Assembly (NCBI RefSeq): GCF_029873635.1
Contig: NC_080428.1
Span: forward strand, 65,999,101 to 66,063,100
Source of the DNA: Malania oleifera
Lineage: Eukaryota; Streptophyta; Magnoliopsida; Santalales; Ximeniaceae
Reading direction: 5' to 3'
DNA: 64,000 bases
Below, in pieces: positions 55,426 to 64,000 of the stretch. The notes beneath the pieces are model-generated. The model had not been told where the DNA came from, did no database searches, and worked only from the letters and a program-made list of their open reading frames with translations. The position numbers and the translations under genes are program-made. How positions within the stretch are numbered: position 1 is the first letter of the stretch; each line of letters begins with the position of its first letter.

Positions 55426-58400
55426 TAATTATATTTAAATTCATATGATCCTTTAATTTTAATTTTAATTTAAAAGTGTATAAAATGGTTAATTTAATTC
55501 AAAAAAAATATTTTTGATTATTAAAATTTCTAACAAGAAGTTGTCGAAATAACTGAAAATCATAAAATCTAATTTTCAGTTTTTTGACAAATAGTTAAAA
55601 ATCAGCAACAGAAAAAGAGAACTAACAACAGAAGCGAAGGCACTCTTATAATCAATTTTTTCACTATGAATAAACAGAAACAAAAAACAGAAAATGGCAA
55701 CGATACCAAATAGACCCTTCATTTTTTACAAATGGTAATTTACCTAAAGAAGTTCCAAATGCCACGGCGAAGGATTTCTAGGCAAGCAACTATGATTGAT
55801 AAGGCCTTTCCATGCAGAGAGCGCACGTTAAATTTCAATACCAGCTGCAACCAGGCAAACCTAAGTAGAATATTTAAAACCTGCAAAGAATACCGTCCAG
55901 CATATTGAATGGATAGCAGCAATAACAGTAAAAGAAGCAACATAAACTCTTAAATTCCATTATTTGAGATTACCATTGCTGCAAAGTAGACACTCTTGTG
56001 CGAGACCAAGAGTTTGTCTCTCAAACAAAAGTTCTTTGACTTTCTTTGCAGAAGTCCCCAATCGACCATAATGTCCCAGTATGTACTCATTATTGCTGCA
56101 ATAGCAGAGCTGATCAAAGCCAACACCTTCCAGGTCATTCCCTTTTTGAGTTCAAAAGCGGTTCTTATGACAACTGCAACAACTGTCAAGAAGTATTTCA
56201 AACCATTGTATCCATGCATTGCATCTTTGTCTTCAAACAATCGGCGGAGGCACTACAAAGTGACATTAACTCCCTGTCAATACACCTTTCAGAAGTGAAC
56301 AATGCTACCAAATGATTTGCTGTCAAAGAGTTGCTACGTTCCTATGTTCATCAAAAGGTTGTGAAATGCATGCAACCCATAAAATACAGTTTGATGGTGA
56401 ATTTTGGATGCCAGCCCCTAATTTTGCTTGAACCCAATAATTGGCACTATTCCTTCACTTAATGCACGTTACACATAAGCACAGCAATACACATGTTGTT
56501 GGGCTTTTGTGGAGTCAAGTTGTGTTAAATTTGAATGATGACCCGACCTTTATTTAATGAAAGATTTTTATCCTAAGGCTTAGTCTATGGAGCGAAGGCT
56601 TGGGCCGTACTTGTGGGGGTCTGGGGGCAATGGCCCTAAGAAATTTTTTTGGGCCCATTCGGAACGGAACCCTATACGCAACATATAAAAGGATGGTTTT
56701 TTGATGATTAGGGTTGGTGATCAAACTTCGCGAGAAAGCGAGAGGGAGAGTATTGTACCGCTGCACTCTCTGTAATATTTCTCTCTTATAATAGTGAAAT
56801 CCCTGCAACTCTAGACGTAGGCAAAATTGTCGAACCACGTAAATATTGTCTTGTGTGTGTGATTCATTTTTCTTTGGCGTGTATTCTTTCTCTATTTTGT
56901 TTCTCACGGATTTCAAAATTTTTTTTTTTTTAATTCCCAACAACTAGTATCAGAGCCTAGGGTTAGGTTCGAGTGGGAGCAATGGCAGAGGAAGCAGGAA
57001 AGGCATCTGGAATAGAAAAGTTTGATGGCACAGATTTTGGATTTTGGAGGATGCAGATCGAGGATTATCTCTATGGGAAGAAGTTAGCACATCTACTAAT
57101 CGACTTCTAGGAGAAAAAACCACTACTAGAAGGACGAGGAATGGACTCTCCTGACAGACAGGTGTATTGGGTAGTTTATAAGATTAACTCTGTCTAGGTC
57201 TATGCACAACGTTGTGAAGGAGGTAAGACTACAGCAAATATCTGATGAAGGCGTTTGCCTAGTATGTTGAATGAAAAACCGTCAACAATAACAAGGTGCA
57301 TCTCATGAAGAAATATTTAATTTTGAAGATGGCAGAGAAAGTCATCAGAGCACAACCCTACAGGAATGAGTGTTTAATCTATCACAAATAATTCGTTGAG
57401 AAATTGATTTGATGTGAGATTAGTGCATGACGTTTTGTTGTTGCCAACTAGTTGGAGACACTGAGGATGACAGTAAGCAACTCTACCGGAAAGAAAAATG
57501 AAGAGAATGATATCCGGGATTAATTTCTGGCGAGGAGATCGCAGAAGAGTCTGCGGGTGAAAACCCCAGGATATAGCTTTCCCAAACCTAAGACACCCCC
57601 CAGGGGCAAAGTGGTAATAACCGAAATATATAGGGTAGATCAAATCAGAAGAAAATATAACGAATAAAGAAGTAAATCTAGATCTTCGCCAAAGGGATAA
57701 TGCTGGAACTTCCGGGAAAACGGGTCACTTTATGAGACAATGCAACGTCTAAGTAAAAATCAAAGAGTGAGGGAGTATGTGTTGTATTATTATGTAACAG
57801 AAGCGGTACAGAGCACTACTTCTGTCCTAGACAGTCCCACTTGATGATGGGTTGGCCCAAGAGCTTGTTTTTACCACTTCACACCATGAATATCATACAG
57901 AAAGTGTAGCAGGGAGATTTTGGAAGAGTGTATTTGGCTGAGTACAGCCTTAGATGTGGGTGTATGGGAAACGCACCGAATGTCGGCCCAATGGGTTGTT
58001 TGGTACTGGAGAAGGTATGAATTCTCTGACTGAGAAGGAATTAATTTCGCGGACGCTCGATGAATTATGACGGGCATGCAAGTTGTTGCTGGTGGCACTT
58101 GGAAGGAACAAATGAAGCCAGAGTATTGGCTAAGGAAAGAAAATAGACTTTATAATGACCCAGCAAGAGAAACAATGAGTTGCTGAAGCAAGATTGATAC
58201 AAGCTTATGGCACCGCAGACTGGGCCAATAGTGAGAAAGGAAAGAAGATGCTCTGCAAAAGGAAAAACTTGTAAAACCGCAAAATGAAAGTCTGGCTTTG
58301 ACTGGGAAAACTGCATCTTAGGAAAGCAAAAAAGGTGAGTTTCTTGAAAGGTGGCAGAACACCGAAAGCTGAAAAATTAGAGTTAGTGCACACATATTTG

Positions 58401-61400
58401 TTGGGGCCTTCTCCCATTGCATCCCTTGGAGGTTCAAGGTACTACGTTACTTTCATTGATGACTCAACCAGAAAGGTATGGGTTTATTTTCTGAGAAATA
58501 AATATGATGTATTTGAAACTTTTAAGAAGTGGAAGGCTATGGTTGAGATAGAGACAGGTTTGAAAGTAAAGTGTTTGAGGTTGGACAATGGAGGAGAGTA
58601 CATAGATGGAGGGTTCAGAGAGTATTGTGCTGCACATGGAATCAAAATGGAAAAGACCATTCCTGGGACACCACAGCAGAATGGTGTGGCTGAGCGCATG
58701 AACAGAACTCTCAATGAGCGTGCTAGGAGTATGAGGTTGCATGCTGGACTACAAAAAACTTTTTGGGCTGATGCTGTTAGTACTGCAGCTTATCTGATAA
58801 ACCGAGGACCTTCAGTTCCCATGGAGTTTAGACTTCCTGAAGAGGTTTGGAGTGATAAAGAGGTAAAGTTTTCTCACTTAAAAGTTTTTGGTTGTGTTTC
58901 TTATGTTTATATTGATTCTGATGCTTATAGTAAACTTGATGCAAAGTCCAAAATATGTTATTTCATTGGCTATGGTGATGAGAAATTTGGCTATCGATTT
59001 TGGGATGAAAAAAAACAGGAAAATCATCAAAAGTAGAAATGTGATATTTAACGAACAGGTTATGTACAAGGACAAGTCAATTGTAGTGTCAGATGTCACA
59101 GCGATAGATCAAAAGAAATCTGAGTTTATTAACTTAGATGAGTTGACTGAAAATACTGTCCAGGAAAGGGGTGAAGATAATAGGGAGAATGTAGAATCAC
59201 AGGAAAATCAAAATACACCTGTAGCTGCGGTCCGTAGATCTTTCAGGGCCATTAGACCTCCACAGCGTTATTCACCTACTTTAAATTATCTCATGTTAAC
59301 TAGTGGTGGTGAGCCAGAGTGTTATAATGAAGCATTGCAGGATGAAATTTCAAGCAAGTGGGAGTTAGTCATGAAGGGTGAGATGGATTCCTTGTTGGGG
59401 AATTAGACATGGGAACTAACTAAATTGCCAGTAGGGAAGAAGGCTTTGCACAACAAGTGGGTATACAGAATAAAGAACGAATATGATGGTAGCAAGCGCT
59501 ACAAAGCCAAATTAGTTGTCAAAGGGTTCCAGCAAAAGGAGGGCATTAACTTCACAGAAATATTTTCTCCAGTTGTGAAGATGTCGACAATTAAACTGAT
59601 ACTGGGAATAGTGGTTGCAGAAAATCTACATCTTGAGTAGTTAAATGTGAAAACGGCATTCCTTCATGGTGACTTGGAGGAAGACATCTACTTGATTCAG
59701 CCAGAAGGGTTCATTGTCCAGGGACAAGAGAATTTAGTCTGCAAACTGAGAAAGACCTTGTATGGTCTAAAACAAGCTCCAAGACAGTGGTATAAGAAAT
59801 TTGATAGTTTTATGCATAAAATTAGGTTCAAGAGATGTAAAGCTAATCATTGTTGTTATGTTAAGTTCTTTGACAATTCTTACATCATTTTACTTTTATA
59901 TGTAGATGATATGCTCATTGCAGGGTCTAGCATTGAGGAGATTAATAATTTGAAGAAACAATTTTCAAAACAGTTTGCAATGAAGGATTTGGGAGCTGCA
60001 AAGCAAATCCTTGGAATAAGAATCATTAGAGACAAGGCTAATGGTACATTGAAGCTTTCACAGTCAGAGTATGTGAAGAAAATTCTTAGCAGGTTCAACA
60101 TGAATGAAGCTAAACTAGTAAGCACACCCTTGGGTAGTCATTTCAAACTAAGCAAGGAACAGTCACCGAAGACAGAAGAAGAAAGGGACCATATGAGCAA
60201 GGTGCCCTATGCTTCAACTATTGGCAGCTTGATGTATGCTATAGCGTGTACAAGGCCAGACATTGCACATGCAGTGGGAGTTGTTAGCAGATTCATGACT
60301 AGGCCAGGAAAGCAGCATTGGGAGGCAGTAAAGTGGATTTTGAGATATCTGAAAGGTTCATCAGATACATGTCTTTGCTTCACAGGTGCAAGTTTGAAAC
60401 TGCAGGGTTATGTAGACGCTGATTTTGCTGGTGATAATGATAGAAGAAAGAGTACTACTGGATTGTATTTACTCTGGGTGGTACAACTATATCTTGGGCT
60501 TCAAATTTGCAAAAGATTATTACTTTGTCTACTACAAAAGCTGAGTATGTTGCAGCAACTAAAGCTGGAAAGGAGATGATTTGACTACACGATTTCTTAG
60601 ACGAATTGGGTAAAAAGCAGAAGATGGACATTCTACACAGTGACAGTTAGAGTGCAATTTTTCTTGTCAAAAATTCGGCTTTTCATTCAAAGTTGAAACA
60701 CATACAGACAAAATACCACTTTATCCGTTACTTTGTTGAAGATAAGCTGGTAATACTTGAGAAGATATGTGGATCTAAGAACCCAACAGACGTGTTGACT
60801 AAGGGTGTTACTATTGAGAAACTGAAGATATGTGCAACTTCAGTTGGTCTTCTAGCTTGAGGACAGGAGGTTGAGTTGCAGGGATAAGGGATTGTTCATT
60901 TGGGAGGATTGCAATTGATATTGGTGATTGAACTAGTCTCCAAGTGGGAGATTTGTTGGGCTTTTGTGGAGCCTAGTTGTGTTAAATTTGGATGATGACC
61001 CAACCTTTATTTAATGAGAGATTTCTATCCTAAGGTTTAGTCCATGGAGTGAAGGCTTGGGCCCATTCGGAATGGAACCTTATGCGCAACATATAAAAGG
61101 ATTGCTTTTGGGTGATTAGGATTGGTGATCAAACTTCGCGAGAGAGCGAGAGGGAGAGTATTGTACCGCTGCACTCTCTGTAATATTTCTCCCTGATAAT
61201 AGTGAAATCCCTGCAACTCCGTGGACGTAGGCAAAATTGCCGAACCACGTAAATACTGTCTTATACATGTGATTCATTTTTCTTTGGCGTGTATTCTTTC
61301 TCTATTTTGTTTCTCACAGGTTTCAGAATTTGTTTTTTTTAATTCCCAACAAATGTGGAGTCTATTATCGTATTATGATGTTTTATGGAGCAATTTTTAA

Positions 61401-63120
61401 AAAAAAATTTCAGCTGAATATTCACTACACAATGTTGATTAGAGATTGAAGGTACAAATGAAGGTAGTTATAACATCTGCATTAGGCAACCTATCCCCTC
61501 AGATACATATTACATAATCACCATGATTATCACTCTCGTTATACAAAGTTATCAAGGCCCTAAACACTGCTAAAATGCATAACAATGACAAGAAACATGG
61601 TGATACCTGGAGGCAACGGATCCAGTATGGTATAACTGCCACAATGAAGTAGAAAACATTGTAGGCATCACGACTATGGCACTTGTTTTGTCTGCGAGAG
61701 AATTCCCCCGAACAGTAGTAGCAAATATAAAACTCAAGACACCTTATGGCCTGGACCTGATTATGAACATCGTTAATCACCCATAAGCCACCCCTAATTA
61801 TATAAATTATTGTGTCAACTGGTTGCATGGGCATAGTATCAAACCTGGCTTGTAAGTTGGTCTGCCAAGAAAAAATCTGGAAGAGTAACCTGCAAAGATA
61901 AATAATTAGGAATGGAAATTAACTCATCTTGACAGAGTTTCTACTTTCTAGTTATAGATTTGCATTCTTCTCATTTAAATACCTGGTAGAGTGGAGCACA
62001 AATACAGCGAAATATGCATTGGATAAGGAAGAAACGACTTGAACGGTATATGATGTTGAAAGGGCAGAAGGTTATGACAAGAACAATCTGCAAAGAACAA
62101 GTTAGTCAGTTTGACTTAATGAGCCTGTTTGATTCCATCTTATGTGTAGCGCTGGCACCAGACCATTTGAGAAAATATGAGATGCAAAGTCAGCATCACT
62201 ATTTACTTTGGGAAAAATATTGGAGCGTAAAGCATTTCCTGGAGAGAAAAATTAAATTAGCTTTAAAAACTCACAGAAACTAATCCCAGAGGAACCAGTT
62301 CAGTCAAAATCCGGTAATGTCGAGCTCTTGAATCCAAATCCATGTGCAAGTTTGTGAGAAAACTGGCAAGTGCAAGAACTGCTAGCCCAGTGCTAAGAAG
62401 GAAGACTTCTCGATAACCCAACTCAGTTCCTTGCTTGAAACCAAATATAAATGGATAGTTCACCCGATAACGTCTCCAGAAGTATATGTTTGTGGCATAC
62501 ATTAGCATATGTAGGGCAATATAAGCAAATAAACTGCAAAAGACAGTAACATTTTCAATGAACATTGCTGGATAGAAAATTTGATGGCACTTATCTTAAA
62601 TTCAGGAAGAAAAAAAAACAGAAGCTTCAGGGAAATCCTTAGTTGCCTGTAAAGCGGGAAAATGTTTTCCATGTACGAAGGTCCCTCCTTATCCATGACA
62701 TTTCTAGCTTCTATAATTAGAATGATAGCAACCAGAAGTGCAACTGAGCACCCAGAAAAGAAACCTGAAAATTACAAGCAGAAGATGATTATTCATGGCC
62801 ATTGAAACCATGACAAAAGTTACTGTTTCCTTTTGTTTCCTTTTTTTTTTTATTTTTTCTAGGCCTCCTTTATTCGCTTAGAAATGAATTGGAGATGCAG
62901 AAACATAAAGCATACTTCATCTGAGACTTTGTATAATAGTTCATTAAAGATTACAAACAGCAATTTTTCCTAGGCGCTGATATTACTTACCTGAGAAGAA
63001 TGTTATGCGATGTTTCTCTCTTTTTGTTTTTGGCCTCAAGGATTTCATGCCTTCCCTGCGGTTTAAGTTTGAAAAGTGCTTGACAAAAGTAGTTTCCACC
63101 CTCTCCAAAAGACCAATCAC
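54564..63120 (-). CDS. PHO1: PHO1-type phosphate transporter (EXS domain), 3' nine exons
   Basis: PHO1 proteins are membrane phosphate exporters that load phosphate into the xylem. Exons in coding order: 63120-62991, 62764-62647, 62533-62275, 62087-61983, 61889-61845, 61756-61607, 56252-55974, 55880-55744, 54669-54564. They total 1,329 bp and join in one frame to 442 residues and a TAG. Residues 1-45 end the linker ([18 protein letters not shown]), then come a first membrane helix ([14 protein letters not shown]), [12 protein letters not shown] with [62 protein letters not shown] and the C-terminal EXS signature [16 protein letters not shown]. Reading frame and key motifs are intact, so the gene appears functional. 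The upstream SPX domain (about 330 residues) is off the window. Which PHO1 paralogue (H1-like?) cannot be fixed. Confidence 0.93.
54670..55743 (-). other. Last intron of the PHO1-type gene (1,074 bp)
   Basis: Donor GTAAAT at 55743 and acceptor CAG at 54672-54670. The centre (54960-55700) is very AT-rich, with an (AT)n run at 55398-55422, and shows no recognisable transposon. A terminal ~100 bp (54700-54990) is less AT-rich, without coding potential. Confidence 0.8.
56497..56942 (+). repeat. Copia-3 5' LTR and primer-binding site
   Basis: 446 bp, TGTTGGGC...TTCCCAACA, followed by ACTAGTATCAGAGCC (56943-56957), a match to the initiator-tRNA-Met primer site. A TATA candidate (ACATATAAAAGG) lies at about 56683. 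Confidence 0.92.
56982..57750 (+). pseudogene. Copia-3 gag remnant
   Basis: The ATG at 56982 opens [20 protein letters not shown], then [15 protein letters not shown], the canonical Tnt1-type gag start, ended by a stop near 57108. Later frames are short. The zinc knuckle survives only as two parts in different frames (CWNF and TGHFMRQC near 57700-57750), so gag cannot be made. Confidence 0.82.
57751..58334 (+). pseudogene. Copia-3 protease / pre-integrase region, decayed
   Basis: Weak, frame-shifted remnants are expected here between gag and integrase. I see only fragments such as WHRRLGQ-like sequence near 58207 and a final [11 protein letters not shown] block leading into the integrase frame. 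No protease catalytic DSG was found. Confidence 0.5.
58335..59036 (+). pseudogene. Copia-3 integrase core
   Basis: A 233-codon open frame reads [64 protein letters not shown] and [14 protein letters not shown]. The second Asp (LRLDNGGEY, near 58583) and the Glu (NGVAERMN, near 58694) of the catalytic triad are present. The first is not: the usual HTDLxGP reads HTYLLGP at about 58389-58409. The end of the frame (59034-59036) is a frameshift, with homology continuing from 59021 in the next frame. The protein is incomplete and the core probably inactive. Confidence 0.88.
59038..59640 (+). pseudogene. Copia-3 integrase-RT linker and RT N-terminus
   Basis: The frame 58888-59406 contains [14 protein letters not shown], an acidic linker ([20 protein letters not shown]) and [23 protein letters not shown], ending in TAG at 59404-59406 where NQTWEL is expected. 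The next frame (59425-59640) reads [33 protein letters not shown] and [13 protein letters not shown], ending in TAG at 59638-59640 where [12 protein letters not shown] is expected. Both stops look like CAG-to-TAG changes. Confidence 0.87.
59647..60860 (+). pseudogene. Copia-3 reverse transcriptase palm and RNase H
   Basis: A 310-codon frame carries [38 protein letters not shown], the catalytic YVDD at 59899-59910, [15 protein letters not shown], and [20 protein letters not shown]. The RNase H domain begins [20 protein letters not shown] frameshift near 60475 moves homology to another frame ([34 protein letters not shown]), with stops near 60581 and 60648, ending GLLA-stop at 60858-60860. Most catalytic positions survive. 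Confidence 0.88.
60954..61351 (+). repeat. Copia-3 3' LTR
   Basis: 398 bp. It aligns with the 5' LTR but lacks ~49 bp that lie in the 5' copy between two TTGGGCC repeats (about 56600-56650). Elsewhere roughly 20 single-base differences are visible, indicating an old insertion. Confidence 0.92.
62645..62646 (-). other. Non-canonical GC splice donor in the PHO1-type gene
   Basis: The exon ending TTTACAG is followed by GCAACT on the minus strand. The next exon (62533, after ..TTTTGCAG) needs exactly AG plus T to restore Ser and the conserved [13 protein letters not shown], so the donor is GC, not GT. No usable GT lies nearby. Confidence 0.8.
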
Positions 63121-64000
63121 CTACAATAACAGATGTGAGCAAACTAGTAAGCAGCAAAGCAGGATTTAATATAAAAAAAAGATAGTTATTTAATATGACT
63201 TTTGAGTCAGCATGATTGCTTGTTTAAGATTTTCTACACGCATTTTCACCAAAATAACCAGTGTCCCTAAGAGTTTGTAATTTGTGCAATAGATATTTCG
63301 CCTGGTCTATGAAGTCTAAATTTTCTGACATGGCCAGAAATAAGTACAGGTGGACACCTGTTTCTCATTGTTCCTCCTTGTAAATGAACTGCTCTTTTTT
63401 GCTGGATGAACTGCTACTCTACATAGCATTGCGTTCTTGTACATTTTACTTGAGGGTGATTTTAGATTGCTTTCTCAATTCAATTTCTTCAGGGTTGTAC
63501 CACAGCCAAATTTTGGACACCGGATGAAAATCTTATTATTGACATCTTAATATGTTTTTTTTTTTTTTTCCAGCACGCAAAAGCATTTATTTGCAGTGAT
63601 TTTGTACACAAAATTCACAAATGCTGCAACAGTAGTGGTGCCTCTACCATTCTCACCATGAGAGGAAGATAAAATTTCTAGAGGACCATCTGCTAGGGGT
63701 TGGACCAACACCCAAAGCATTAATATAGGATATTTGCCATGTTATTTGGGATTTTTGCCATGTGATTTTCTATCATTTCACGCTATGCTTTCCTGCATTT
63801 AAATAATCCTGGGGATGTGACACACGTGAACCGGAATTTAGGTGGAGACAAGTGAGATGATAAAATTCAAGAATATGATTTTAAAATTTTGGTGGATTTC
63901 TTATCGTCCTCATCTTTGGACATGACCGAACTAGATAGTTCTTGTGCAGTTGTGCTTCTATGCTTGATATCTCATATTCTCCACTAGTTTCACCATGTAA
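63121..64000 (-). other. Upstream PHO1 intron, continuing beyond the window
   Basis: The acceptor AG is at 63122-63121. No exon with the preceding conserved linker sequence (FIxKILKKFDKV type) was found up to 64000, so this intron is at least 880 bp. It has a T-run at 63557-63570 and no recognised transposon end. Confidence 0.65.

Larger units (their letters stand above)
56497..61351 (+). mobile_element. Copia-3: Tnt1-like Ty1/copia retrotransposon inside a PHO1 intron
   Basis: 5' LTR 56497-56942 and 3' LTR 60954-61351, with flanking CATGT/AATGT (56492-56496, 61352-61356). Internal order is primer-binding site, gag, (protease), integrase, RT, RNase H. The polypurine tract CCAAGTGGGAGATT before the 3' LTR and the TGTTGGGC LTR start are typical of Tnt1-related copia elements. 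Gag is heavily decayed, whereas integrase and RT keep long open frames. It lies antisense to the host gene. Confidence 0.93.
56253..61606 (-). other. Expanded 5,354-bp intron of the PHO1-type gene
   Basis: The acceptor is TTTGTAG (AG at 56254-56253) and the donor GTATCA at 61606-61601. Removing the Copia element (56497-61351) and one target duplication leaves about 500 bp, comparable to the other introns. The insertion is antisense to the gene. Confidence 0.88.

Noticed and set aside
55996-56315. Plus-strand ORFs over 55996-56315
   Set aside because: They are the antisense of the conserved PHO1 exon 56252-55974, whose minus-strand frame matches the family throughout.
62014-62283. Plus-strand 89-codon ORF
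   Set aside because: It overlaps the PHO1 exon 62087-61983 and the adjacent intron on the opposite strand. No conserved motif.
63121-64000. Possible further upstream PHO1 exon
   Set aside because: No frame showed the expected conserved linker sequence or paired splice sites. Treated as intron.

Overview
This is a 64 kb stretch of nuclear DNA from a flowering plant, most likely a eudicot with a repeat-rich genome; I cannot name the species. The evidence is an intron-bearing PHO1-type phosphate transporter gene, plant Ty1/copia and Ty3/gypsy retrotransposons, a Cassandra TRIM element, a plant LINE, CACTA and hAT transposon ends, and AT-rich intergenic DNA. There is no bacterial-style gene organisation. 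Only one host gene is certain. A second single candidate host exon is tentative. Almost everything else is transposon sequence, much of it nested.

Layout. 1-720: unrecognised broken coding tract on the minus strand. 831-13072: a decayed Copia element, interrupted by a solo LTR (2700-4947) and by a second solo LTR (6520-10906) that itself contains a third (8898-10748). 13476-13931: short hAT-like element. 14045-14748: complete Cassandra TRIM with 5S-rRNA-derived sequence in its LTRs. 14.8-16.1 kb: degenerate and 100-bp tandem repeats. 16.8-19.36 kb: LTR end, leader and gag of a second Copia. 19358-31746: a minus-strand gypsy element (Tat/Ogre/Athila-like gag, TGGCGCC primer site) without a recognisable polymerase. 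It is invaded by an unusual inverted LTR-derived element (21903-23872) and by two solo LTRs (24931-27147 and 28933-30815). 32-33.4 kb: chromovirus remnant. 34838 onward: CACTA end carrying a nested hAT-type element (35347-36317). 37722-37848: candidate host exon. 38144-44395: gypsy element with 2.6-kb LTRs and only a gag remnant inside. 44396-45104: truncated LTR. 45105-51003: minus-strand chromovirus (LTR plus pol). 50923-52260: recent 669-bp tandem duplication across a gypsy/LINE junction. About 51.2-53.9 kb: LINE reverse transcriptase. 54564-63120: PHO1-type gene on the minus strand, with a Copia element (56497-61351) in one intron.

The PHO1 gene is the functional core of the window. Nine exons join in frame to give the 442 C-terminal residues (end of the SPX-to-membrane linker plus the EXS domain) and a stop codon. 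The 5' part with the SPX domain lies to the right of the window. One intron uses a GC donor, and the largest intron is enlarged to 5.35 kb by an antisense Copia insertion.

The retroelements look inactive: stops and frameshifts are common, and many of the stops are TAG where the family normally has CAG, as expected from deamination of methylated cytosine. The most unusual structures are: (1) the TSD-flanked inverted LTR element at 21903-23872; (2) a short hairpin shared by five different gypsy-type LTRs; (3) arrays of palindromic GTCGAC-core repeats in two unrelated LTR families. Boundaries below were aligned by eye. Family and clade names rest on motif recognition, not on database searches.
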